A stretch of DNA of 64,000 nucleotides from Hydractinia symbiolongicarpus (lineage: Eukaryota; Cnidaria; Hydrozoa; Anthoathecata; Hydractiniidae): assembly GCF_029227915.1 (NCBI RefSeq), contig NC_079878.1, forward strand, positions 31,461,501 through 31,525,500. The letters are read 5' to 3'. Under the pieces are notes generated by a model that saw nothing but the letters and a program-made list of their open reading frames with translations, was not told where the DNA came from and made no database searches. The first letter of the stretch is position 1, and each line of letters begins with the position of its first letter. Below are positions 15,601 through 28,700 of the stretch, piece by piece. Position numbers and translations under genes: made by a program.

Positions 15601-16700
15601 GTTTAATCGCCGGCAAACGAAAACCCGCGAATTCCCGTAAATCCCGGACTCGGCCCACATAGTCAAAAGTATACAAAGAAACTACCCAGGGAGTAAACTC
15701 ATTTCCCGAACAATTTTTCAAATTATTTTTTCACCACTAAAACGCATGAGACTTGTAGTTTTCAAAAATGTTTTCATTTTTGATGAGACGCTGAATAAAA
15801 GAAGTTTAATCGCTGGCAAACGAAAACCCGCGATTTCCCGTAAATCCCGTGCTTGGCCCGTATAGTCGAGTATATACAAAGAAAGTACCCTGTGAGTAAA
15901 CTCATTTCCAGAACGATTTTTTAAATTATCTTTTCACCACTAAAACGCATGAGACTTGTAGTTTTCAAAAATGTTTTTATTTTTGATGAGACGCTGAATA
16001 AAAGATGTTTAATCGCCGGCAAACGAAAACCCGCGATTTCCCGTAAATCCCGGACTCGGCCCGTATAGGCAAATGTATACAAAGAAAGTACCCTGCGAGT
16101 AAACTCATTTCCAGAACAATTTTTTAAATTATTTTTTCACCACTAAAACGCACGAGACTTGTAGTTTTCCAAAATGTTTTCATTTTTGATGAGACGCTGA
16201 ATAAAAGTAGTTTAATCGCCGGCAAACGAAAACCCGCGAATTCCCGTAAATCCCGGACTCGGCCCGTATAGTCAAAAGTATACAAAGAAAGTACCCTGCG
16301 AGTAAACTCATTTCCAGAACGATTTTTTAAATTATTTTTTCACCACTAAAACGCACGAGACTTGTAGTTTTCCAAAATGTTTTCATTTTTGATGAGACGC
16401 TGAATAAAAGAAGTTTAATCGCCGGCAAACGAAAACCCGCGAATTCCCGTAAATCCCGGACTCGGCCCGTATAGTCGAATGTATATAAAGAAAGTACCCA
16501 GGGAGTATACTCATTTCCCGAACGATTTTTTAAATTATTTTTTCACCACTAAAACGCATGAGACTTGTAGTTTTCAAAAATGTTTTCATTTTTGATGAGA
16601 CGCTGAATAAAAGAAGTTTAATCACCGGCAAACAAAAACCTGCGATTTCCCGTAAATCCCGGACTCGGCCCGTATAGGCAAAAGTATACAAAGTACCCTG
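12640..16700. repeat. satellite sub-block with a 4-bp deletion marker
   Basis: Monomers in which CAAAGAAAGTACCC has become CAAAGTACCC (4 bp lost) recur near 12,640, 14,670, 15,475 and 16,690. Each is followed by the same CGATGTTTTAAATTA and CCACATAGTC variants. The repeated company of three independent variants shows a copied multi-monomer unit. Confidence 0.75.
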
Positions 16701-19700
16701 CGAGTAAACTCATTTCCAGAACGATGTTTTAAATTATTTTTTCACCACTAAAACGCACGAGACTTGTAGTTTTCCAAAATGTTTTCATTTTTGATGAGAC
16801 GCTGAATAAAAGAAGTTTAATCGCCGGCAAACGAAAACCCGCGAATTCCCGTAAATCCCGGACTCGGCCCACATAGTCAAAAGTATACAAAGAAACTACC
16901 CAGGGAGTAAACTCATTTCCCGAACGATTTTTCAAATTATTTTTTCACCACTAAAACGCATGAGACTTGTAGTTTTCAAAAATGTTTTCATTTTTGATGA
17001 GACGCTGAATAAAAGAAGTTTAATCGCCGGCAAACGAAAACCCGCGATTTCCCGTAAATCCCGTGCTTGGCCCGTATAGTCGAGTATATACAAAGAAAGT
17101 ACCCTGTGAGTAAACTCATTTCCAGAACGATTTTTTAAATTATCTTTTCACCACTAAAACGCATGAGACTTGTAGTTTTCAAAAATGTTTTTATTTTTGA
17201 TGAGACGCTGAATAAAAGATGTTTAATCGCCGGCAAACGAAAACCTGCGATTTCCCGTAAATCCCGGACTCGGCCCGTATAGGCAAATGTATACAAAGAA
17301 AGTACCCTGCGAGTAAACTCATTTCCAGAACAATTTTTTAAATTATTTTTTCACCACTAAAACGCACGAGACTTGTAGTTTTCCAAAATGTTTTCATTTT
17401 TGATGAGACGCTGAATAAAAGAAGTTTAATCACCGGCAAACGAAAACCCGCGAATTCCCGTAAATCCCGGACTCGGCCCGTATAGTCAAAAGTATACAAA
17501 GAAAGTACCCAGGGAGTAAACTCATTTCCCGAACGATTTTTTAAATTATTTCTTCACCACTAAAACGCATGAGACTTGTAGTTTTTCAAAAATGTTTTCA
17601 TTTTTGATGAGACGCTGAATAAAAGATGTTTAATCGCCGGCAACCGAAAACCCGCGATTTCCCGTAAATCCCGGACTCGGCCCGTATAGTGAAAAGTATA
17701 CAAAGAAAGTACCCAGGGAGTATACTCATTTCCCGAACGATTTTTTAAATTATTTTTTCACCACTAAAACGCATGAGACTTGTAGTTTTCAAAAATGTTT
17801 TCATTTTTGATGAGACGCTGAATAAAAGAAGTTTAATCGCCGGCAAACGAAAACCTGCGATTTCCCGTAAATCCCGGACTCGGCCCGTATAGGCAAATGT
17901 ATACAAAGAAAGTACCCTGCGAGTAAACTCATTTCCAGAACGATTTTTTAAATTATTTTTTCACCACTAAAACGCACGAGACTTGTAGTTTTCCAAAATG
18001 TTTTCATTTTTGATGAGACGCTGAATAAAAGAAGTTTAATCGCCGGCAAACGAAAACCCGCGAATTCCCGTAAATCCCGGACTCGGCCCGTATAGTCGAA
18101 TGTATACAAAGAAAGTACCCAGGGAGTATACTCATTTCCTGAACGATTTTTTAAATTATTTTTTCACCACTAAAACGCATGAGACTTGTAGTTTTCAAAA
18201 ATGTTTTCATTTTTGATGAGACGCCGAATAAAAGAAGTTTAATCGCCGGCAAACGAAAACCTGCGATTTCCCGTAAATCCCGGACTCGGCCCGTATAGGC
18301 AAAAGTATAAAAAGAAAGTACCCTGCGAGTAAACTCATTTCCAGAACGATGTTTTAAATTATTTTTTCACCACTAAAACGCACGAGACTTGTAGTTTTCC
18401 AAAATGTTTTCATTTTTGATGAGACGCTAAATAAAAGAAGCTTAATCGCCGGCAAACGAAAACCCGCGAATTCCCGTAAATCCCGGACTCGGCCCGTATA
18501 GTCAAAAGTATACAAAGAAACTACCCAGGGAGTAAACTCATTTCCTGAACGATTTTTTAAATTATTTTTTCACCACTAAAACGCATGAGACTTGTAGTTT
18601 TCAAAAATGTTTTCATTTTTGATGAGACGCTGAATAAAAGAAGTTTAATCGCCGGCAAACGAAAACCTGCGATTTCACGTAAATCCCGTGCTTGGCCCGT
18701 ATAGTCGAGTATATACAAAGAAAGTACCCTGTGAGTAAACTCATTTCCAGAACGATTTTTTAAATTATCTTTTCACCACTAAAACGCATGAGACTTGTAG
18801 TTTTCAAAAATGTTTTCATTTTTGATGAGACGCTGAATAAAAGATGTTTAATCGCCGGCAACCGAAAACCCGCGATTTCCCGTAAATCCCGGACTCGGCC
18901 CGTATAGTCAAAAGTATACAAAGAAAGTACCCAGGGAGTAAACTCATTTCCCGAACGATTTTTTAAATTATTTTTTCACCACTAAAACGCATGAGACTTG
19001 TAGTTTTCAGGAATGCTTTCATTTTTAATGAGACGCTTAATGAAAGAAGTTTAATCGCCGGCAAACGAAAACCCGCGATTTCCCGTAAATCCCGGGCTTG
19101 GCCCGTATAGTCGAATGTACACAAAGAAAGTACCCTGTGAGTAAACTCATTTCTCGAACGATTTTTTAAATTATTTTTTCACCACTAAAACGCATGAGAC
19201 TTGTAGTTTTCAAAAATGTTTTCATTTTTGATGAGACGCTGAATAAAAGAAGTTTAATCGCCGGCAAACGAAAACGTGCGATTTCCCGTAAATCCCGGAC
19301 TCAGCCCGTATAGGCAAATGTATACAAAGAAAGAACCCTGTGAGTAAATTCCTTTCCAGAGCGATTTTTTATATTATCTTTTCATCACTAAAACGCATGA
19401 GACTTGTAGTTTTCAAAAATGTTTTCATTTTTGATGAGATGCGGAATAAAAGAAGTTTAATCGCCGGCAAACGAAAACCCGCGATTTCCCGTAAATCTCG
19501 GACTCGGCCCGTATAGTCAAAAGTACACAAAGAAAATACCCAGGGAGTAAAATCATTTCCCGAACGATCTTTTAAATTATTTTTTCACCACTAAAACGTA
19601 TGAGACTTGTAGTTTTCCAAAATGTTTTCATTTTTGATGAGACGTTGAATAAAAGAAGTTTAATCGCCGGCAAACGAAAACCTGCAATTTCCCGTAAATC

Positions 19701-22700
19701 CCGGACTCGGCCCGTATAGGCAAAAGTATACAAAGAAAGTACCCTGCGAGTAAACTCATTTCCAGAACGATGTTTTAAATTATTTTTTCACCACTAAAAC
19801 GCACGAGACTTGTAGTTTTCCAAAATGTTTTCATTTTTGATGAGACGCTGAATAAAAGAAGTTTAATCGCCGGCAAACGAAAACCCGCGAATTTCCGTAA
19901 ATCCCGGACTCGGCCCGCATAGTCAAAAGTATACAAAGAAACTACCCAGGGAGTAAACTCATTTCCCGAACGATTTTTTAAATTATCTTTTCACCACTAA
20001 AACGCATGAGACTTGTAGTTTTCAAAAATGTTTTCATTTTTGATGAGACGCTGAATAAAATATGTTTAATTGCCGGCAACCGAAAACCCGCGATTTCCCG
20101 TAAATCCCGGACTCGGTTCGTATAGTCAAAAGTATATAAAGAAAGTACCCAGGGAGTAAACTCATTTCCCGAACGATTTTTTAAATTATTTTTTCACCAC
20201 TAAAACGCATGAGACTTGTAGTTTTCAGGAATGCTTTCATTTTTGATGAGACGCTTAATGAAAGAAGTTTAATCGCCGGCAAACGTAAACCTGCGATTTC
20301 CCGTAAATCCCGGACTCGGCCCGTATAGTCAAAAGTATACAAAGAAAATACCCAGGGAGTAAACTCATTTCCCGAACGATTTTTTAAATTATTTTTTCAC
20401 CACTAAAACGTATGAGACTTGTAGTTTTCAAAAATATTTTCATTTTTGATGAGACGCTGAATAAAAGAAGTTTAATCGCCGGCAAACGAAAACCCGCGAA
20501 TTCCCGTAAATCCCGGACTCGGCCCGTATAGTCAAAAGTATACAAAGAAAGTACCCAGGGAGTAAACTCATTTCCAGAACGATTTTTTAAATTATTTCTT
20601 CACCACTAAAACGCATGAGACTTGTAGTTTTTCAAAAATGTTTTCATTTTTGATGAGACGCTGAATAAAAGATGTTTAATCGCCGGTAACCGAAAACCCG
20701 CGATTTCCCGTAAATCCCGGACTCGGCCCGTATAGTCAAAAGTATACAAAGAAAGTACCCAGGGAGTATACTCATTTCCCGAACGATTTTTTAAATTAAT
20801 TTTTCACCACTAAAACGCATGAGACTTGTAGTTTTCCCAAATGTTTTCATTTTTGATGAGACGCTGAATAAAAGAAGTTTAATCGCCGGCAAACGAAAAC
20901 CCGCGAATTCCCGTAAATCCCGGACTCGGCCCGTATAGTCAGATGTATACAAAGAAAGTACCCAGGGAGTATACTCATTTCCCGAACGATTTTTTAAATT
21001 ATTTTTTCACCACTAAAACGCATGAGACTTGTAGTTTTCAGGAATGCTTTCATTTTTGATGAGACGCTTAATGAAAGAAGTTTAATCGCCGGCAAACGTA
21101 AACCTGCGATTTCCCGTAAATCCCGGACTCGGCCCGTATAGGCAAATGTATACAAAGAAAGTACCCTGCGAGTAAACTCATTTCCAGAACGATTTTTTAA
21201 ATTATTTTTTCACCACTAAAACGCACGAGACTTGTAGTTTTCCAAAATGTTTTCATTTTTGATGAGACGCTGAATAAAAGAAGTTTAATCGCCGGCAAAC
21301 GAAAACCCGCGAATTCCCGTAAATACCGGACTCGGCCCGTATAGTCAAAAGTATACAAAGAAAGTACCCAGGGAGTAAACTCATTTCCCGAACGATTTTT
21401 TAAATTATTTCTTCACCACTAAAACGCATGAGACTTGTAGTTTTTCAAAAATGTTTTCATTTTTGATGAGACGCTGAATAAAAGATGTTTAATCTCAGGC
21501 AACCGAAAACCCGCGATTTCACGTAAATTCCGGACTCGGCCCGATTAGTCAAAAGTATACAAAGAAAGTACCCAGGGAGTATACTCATTTCCCGAACGAT
21601 TTTTTAAATTATTTTTTCACCACTAAAACGCATGAGACTTGTAGTTTTCAAAAATGTTTTCATTTTTGATGAGACGCTGAATAAAAGAAGTTTAATCGCC
21701 GGCAAACGAAAACCTGCGATTTCCCGTAAATCCCGGATTCGGCCCGTATAGGCAAATGTATACAAAGAAAGTACCCTGCGAGTTAACTCATTTCCAGAAC
21801 GATTTTTTAAATTATTTTTTCACCACTAAAACGCACGAGACTTGTAGTTTTCCAAAATGTTTTCATTTTTGATGAGACGCTGAATAAAAGAAGTTTAATC
21901 GCCGGCAAACGAAAACCCGCGAATTCCCGTAAATCCTGGACTCGGCCCGTATAGTCGAATGTATACAAAGAAAGTACCCAGGGAGTATACTCATTTCCCG
22001 AACGATTTTTTAAATTATTTTTTCACCACTAAAACGCATGAGACTTGTAGTTTTCAAAAATGTTTTCATTTTTGATGAGACGCCGAATAAAAGAAGTTTA
22101 ATCGCCGGCAAACGAAAACCTGCGATTTCCCGTAAATCCCGGATTCGGCCCGTATAGGCAAATGTATACAAAGAAAGTACCCTGCGAGTAAACTCATTTC
22201 CAGAACGATTTTTTAAATTATTTTTTCACCACTAAAACGCACGAGACTTGTAGTTTTCCAAAATGTTTTCATTTTTGATGAGACGCTGAATAAAAGAAGT
22301 TTAATCGCCGGCAAACGAAAACCCGCGAATTCCCGTAAATCCCGGACTCGGCCCGTATAGTCGAATGTATACAAAGAAAGTACCCTGCGAGTAAACTCAT
22401 TTCCAGAACGATTTTTTAAATTATTTTTTCACCACTAAAACGCACGAGACTTGTAGTTTTCCAAAATGTTTTCATTTTTGATGAGACGCTGAATAAAAGA
22501 AGTTTAATCGCCGGCAAACGAAAACCCGCAAATTCCCGTAAATCCCGGACTCGGCCCGTATAGTCGAATGTATACAAAGAAAGTACCCAGGGAGTATACT
22601 CATTTCCCGAACGATTTTTTAAATTATTTTTTCACCACTAAAACGCATGAGACTTGTAGTTTTCAAAAATGTTTTCATTTTTGATGAGACGCCGAATAAC

Positions 22701-25700
22701 AGAAGTTTAATCGCCGGCAAACGAAAACCTGCGATTTCCCGTAAATCCCGGACTCGGCCCGCATAGGCAAATGTATACAAAGAAAGTACCCTGCGAGTAA
22801 ACCCATTTCCAGAACGATTTTTTAAATTATTTTTTCACCACTAAAACGCACGAGACTTGTAGTTTTCCACAATGTTTTCATTTTTGATGAGACGCTGAAT
22901 AAAAGAAGTTTAATCGCCGGCAAACGAAAACCCGCGAATTCCTGTAAATCCCGGACTCGGCCCGTATAGTCAAAAGTATACAAAGAAAGTACCCAGGGAG
23001 TAAACTCATTTCCCGAACGATTTTTTAAATTATTTTTTCACCACTAAAACGCATGAGACTTGTAGTTTTTCAAAAATGTTTTCATTTTTGATGAGACGCT
23101 GATTAAAAGAAGTTTAATCGCCGGCAAACGAAAACCCGCGACTTCCCGTAAATCCCGTGCTTGGCTCGTATAGTCGAGTATATACAAAGAAAGAACCCTG
23201 TGAGTAAATTCCTTTCCAGAGCGATTTTTTATATTATCTTTTCATCACTGAAACGCATGAGACTTGTAGTTTTCAAAAATGTTTTCATTTTTGATGAGAT
23301 GCGAAATAAAAGAAGTTTAATCGCCGGCAAACGAAAACCTGCGATTTCCCGTAAATCCCGGATTCGGCCCGTATAGGCAAATGTATACAAAGAAAGTACC
23401 CTGCGAGTAAACTCATTTCCAGAACGATTTTTTAAATTATTTTTTCACCACTAAAACGCACGAGACTTGTAGTTTTCCAAAATGTTTTCATTTTTGATGA
23501 GACGCTGAATAAAAGAAGTTTAATCGCCGGCAAACGAAAACCCGCGAATTCCCGTAAATCCTGGACTCGGCCCGTATAGTCGAATGTATACAAAGAAAGT
23601 ACCCAGGGAGTATACTCATTTCCCGAACGATTTTTTAAATTATTTTTTCACCACTAAAACGCATGAGACTTGTAGTTTTCAAAAATGTTTTCATTTTTGA
23701 TGAGACGCCGAATAAAAGAAGTTTAATCGCCGGCAAACGAAAACCTGCGATTTCCCGTAAATCCCGGATTCGGCCCGTATAGGCAAATGTATACAAAAAA
23801 AGTACCCTGCGAGTAAACTCATTTCCAGAACGATTTTTTAAATTATTTTTTCACCACTAAAACGCACGAGACTTGTAGTTTTCCAAAATGTTTTCATTTT
23901 TGATGAGACGCTGAATAAAAGAAGTTTAATCGCCGGCAAACGAAAACCCGCGAATTCCCGTAAATCCCGGACTCGGCCCGTATAGTCGAATGTATACAAA
24001 GAAAGTACCCTGCGAGTAAACTCATTTTCAGAACGATTTTTTAAATTATTTTTTCACCACTAAAACGCACGAGACTTGTAGTTTTCCAAAATGTTTTCAT
24101 TTTTGATGAGACGCTGAATAAAAGAAGTTTAATCGCCGGCAAACGAAAACCCGCGAATTCCCGTAAATCCCGGACTCGGCCCGTATATTCGAATGTATAC
24201 AAAGAAAGTACCCAGGGAGTATACTCATTTCCCGAACGATTTTTTAAATTATTTTTTCACCACTAAAACGCATGAGACTTGTAGTTTTCAAAAATGTTTT
24301 CATTTTTGATGAGACGCCGAATAAAAGAAGTTTAATCGCCGGCAAACGAAAACCTGCGATTTCCCGTAAATCCCGGACTCGGCCCGTATAGGCAAATGTA
24401 TACAAAGAAAGTACCCTGCGAGTAAACTCATTTCCAGAACGATTTTTTAAATTATTTTTTCACCACTAAAACGCACGAGACTTGTAGTTTTCCACAATGT
24501 TTTCATTTTTGATGAGACGCTGAATAAAAGAAGTTTAATCGCCGGCAAACGAAAACCCGCGAATTCCCGTAAATCCCGGACTCGGCCCGTATAGTCAAAA
24601 GTATACAAAGAAAGTACCCAGGGAGTAAACTCATTTCCCGAACGATTTTTTAAATTATTTTTTCACCACTAAAACGCATGAGACTTGTAGTTTTTCAAAA
24701 ATGTTTTCATTTTTGATGAGACGCTGATTAAAAGAAGTTTAATCGCCGGCAAACGAAAACCCGCGACTTCCTGTAAATCCCGTGCTTGGCTCGTATAGTC
24801 GAGTATATACAAAGAAAGAACCCTGTGAGTAAATTCCTTTCCAGAGCGATTTTTTATATTATCTTTTCATCACTGAAACGCATGAGACTTGTAGTTTTCA
24901 AAAATGTTTTCATTTTTGATGAGATGCGAAATAAAAGAAGTTTAATCGCCGGCAAACGAAAACCCGCGATTTCCCGTAAATCCCGGACTCGGCCCGTATA
25001 GTCAGAAGTACACAAAGAAAGTACCCAGGGAGTATACTCATTTCCCGAACGATTTTTTAAATTATTTTTTCACCACTAAAACGCATGAGACTTGTAGTTT
25101 TCAAAAATGTTTTCATTTTTGATGAGACGCCGAATAAAAGAAGTTTAATCGCCGGCAAACGAAAACCTGCGATTTCCCGTAAATCCCGGACTCGGCCCGT
25201 ATAGGCAAATGTATACAAAGAAAGTACCCTGCGAGTAAACTCATTTCCAGAACGATTTTTTAAATTATTTTTTCACCACTAAAACGCACGAGACTTGTAG
25301 TTTTCCACAATGTTTTCATTTTTGATGAGACGCTGAATAAAAGAAGTTTAATCGCCGGCAAACGAAAACCCGCGAATTCCCGTAAATCCCGGACTCGGCC
25401 CGTATAGTCAAAAGTATACAAAGAAAGTACCCAGGGAGTAAACTCATTTCCCGAACGATTTTTTAAATTATTTTTTCACCACTAAAACGCATGAGACTTG
25501 TAGTTTTTCAAAAATGTTTTCATTTTTGATGAGACGCTGATTAAAAGAAGTTTAATCGCCGGCAAACGAAAACCCGCGACTTCCCGTAAATCCCGTGCTT
25601 GGCTCGTATAGTCGAGTATATACAAAGAAAGAACCCTGTGAGTAAATTCCTTTCCAGAGCGATTTTTTATATTATCTTTTCATCACTGAAACGCATGAGA

Positions 25701-28700
25701 CTTGTAGTTTTCAAAAATGTTTTCATTTTTGATGAGATGCGAAATAAAAGAAGTTTAATCGCCGGCAAACGAAAACCCGCGATTTCCCGTAAATCCCGGA
25801 CTCGGCCCGTATAGTCAGAAGTACACAAAGAAAATACCCAGGGAGTAAACTCATTTCCCGAACGATTTTTTAAATTATTTTTTCACCACTAAAACGTATG
25901 AGACTTGTAGTTTTCAAAAATGTTTTCATTTTTGATGAGACGCTGAATAAAAGAAGTTTAAACGCCGGCAAACGAAAACCTGCGATTTCCCGTAAATCCC
26001 GGACTCGGCCCGTATAGTCAAAAGTATACAAAGAAAGTACCCAGGGAGTAAACTCATTTCCAGAACGATTTTTTAAATTATCTTTTCACCACTAAAACGC
26101 ATGAGACTTGTGGTTTTCAAAAATGTTTTCATTTTTGATGAGACGCGGAATAAAAGAAGTTTAATCGCCGGCAAACGAAAACCCGCGATTTCCCGTAAAT
26201 CCCGGGCTTGGCCCGTATAGTCGAATATATACAAAGAAATTACCCTGTGAGTAACTTATTTCCAGAACGATTTTTTAAATTATCTTTTCACCACTAAAAC
26301 GCACGAGACTTGTAGTTTTCAAAAATGTTTTCATTTTTGATGAGACGCGGAATAAAAATCGCCGGCAAACGAAAACCCGCGATTTCCCGTTAATCCCGGA
26401 CTCGGCCCGCATGGTCAAAAGTATAAAAAGAAAGTACCCAGGGAGTAAACTCATTTCCCGAACGATTTTTTAAATTACTTTTTCGCCACTAAAACGCATG
26501 AGACTTGTAGTTTTTAAAAATGTTTTCATTTTTGATGAAACGCTGAATAAAAGATGTTTAATCGCCGGCAAACAAAAACCAGCGATTTCCCGTAAATCAC
26601 GGACTCGGCCCGTATAGTCAAAAGTATACAAAGAAAGTACCCAGGGAGTAAACTCATTTCCCGAACGATTTTTTAAATTATTTTTTCACCACTAAAGCGC
26701 ATGAGACTTGTAGTTTTCAGGAATGTTTTCATTTTTGATGAGACGCTTAATGAAAGGGGTTTAATCGCCGGAAACGAACACCCGCGATTTCCCGTAAATC
26801 CCGGGCTTGGCCCGTGTAGTCGAATGTATACAAAGAAAGTACCCTGTGAGTAAACTCATTTCCTGAACAATTTTTTAAATTATTTTTACACCACTAAAAC
26901 GCATGAGACTTGTAGTTTTCAAAAATGTTTTCATTTTTGATGAGACGCTTAATGAAAGGTGTTTAATCGCCGGAAACGAACACCCGCGATTTCCCGTAAA
27001 TCCCGGGCTTGGCCCGTATAGTCGAATGTATAAAAAGAAAGTACCCAGGGAGTAAACTCATTTCCCGAACGATTTTTTAAATTATTTTTTCACCACTAAA
27101 ACGCATGAGACTTGTGGTTTTCAAAAATGTTTTCATTTTTGATGAGACTCTTAATGAAAGAGGTTTAATCGCCGGCAAACGAAAACCTGCGATTTCCCGT
27201 AAATCCCGGACTCGGCCCGTATAGGCAAATGTATACAAAGAAAGTACCCTGCGAGTAAACTCATTTCCAGAACGATTTTTTAAATTATTTTTTCACCACT
27301 AAAACGCACGAGACTTGTAGTTTTCCAAAATGTTTTCATTTTTGATGAGACGCTGAATAAAAGAAGTTTAATCGCCGGCAAACGAAAACCCGCGAATTCC
27401 CGTAAATCCCGGACACGGCCCGTATAGTCAAAAGTATACAAAGAAAGTACCCAGGGAGTAAACTCATTTCCCGAACGATTTTTTAAATTATTTTTTCACC
27501 ACTAAAACGCATGAGACTTGTAGTTTTTCAAAAATGTTTTCATTTTTGATGAGACGCTGATTAAAAGAAGTTTAATCGCCGGCAAACGAAAACCCGCGAC
27601 TTCCCGTAAATCCCGTGCTTGGCTCGTATAGTCGAGTATATACAAAGAAAGAACCCTGTGAGTAAATTCCTTTCCAGAGCGATTTTTTATCTTATCTTTT
27701 CATCACTAAAACGCATGAGACTTGTAGTTTTCAAAAATGTTTTCATTTTTGATGAGATGCGGAATAAAAGAAGTTTAATCGCCGGCAAACGAAAACCCGC
27801 GATTTCCCGTAAATCCCGGACTCGGCCCGTATAGTCAAAAGTATAAAAAGAAGGTACCCAGGGAGTAAACTCATTTCCAGAACGATTTTTTAAATTATCT
27901 TTTCACCACTAAAACGCATGAGACTTGTGGTTTTCAAAAATGTTTTCATTTTTGATGAGACGCGGAATAAAAATCGCCGGCAAACGAAAACCCGCGATTT
28001 CCCGTTAATCCCGGACTCGGCCCGCATAGTCAAAAGTATACAAAGAAAGTACCCAGGGAGTAAACTCATTTCCCGAACGATTTTTTAAATTACTTTTTCG
28101 CCACTAAAACGCATGAGACTTGTAGTTTTTAAAAATGTTTTCATTTTTGATGAAACGCTGAATAAAAGATGTTTAATCGCCGGCAAACAAAAACCAGCGA
28201 TTTCCCGTAAATCACGGACTCGGCCCGTATAGTCAAAAGTATACAAAGAAAGTACCCAGGGAGTAAACTCATTTCCCGAACGATTTTTTAAATTATTTTT
28301 TCACCACTAAAACGCATGAGACTTGTAGTTTTCAGGAATGTTTTCATTTTTGATGAGACGCTTAATGAAAGGGGTTTAATCGCCGGAAACGAACACCCGC
28401 GATTTCCCGTAAATCCCGGGCTTGGCCCGTGTAGTCGAATGTATACAAAGAAAGTACCCTGTGAGTAAACTCATTTCCTGAACAATTTTTTAAATTATTT
28501 TTACACCACTAAAACGCATGAGACTTGTAGTTTTCAAAAATGTTTTCATTTTTGATGAGACGCTTAATGAAAGGTGTTTAATCGCCGGAAACGAACACCC
28601 GCGATTTCCCGTAAATCCCGGGCTTGGCCCGTATAGTCGAATGTATAAAAAGAAAGTACCCAGGGAGTAAACTCATTTCCCGAACGATTTTTTAAATTAT

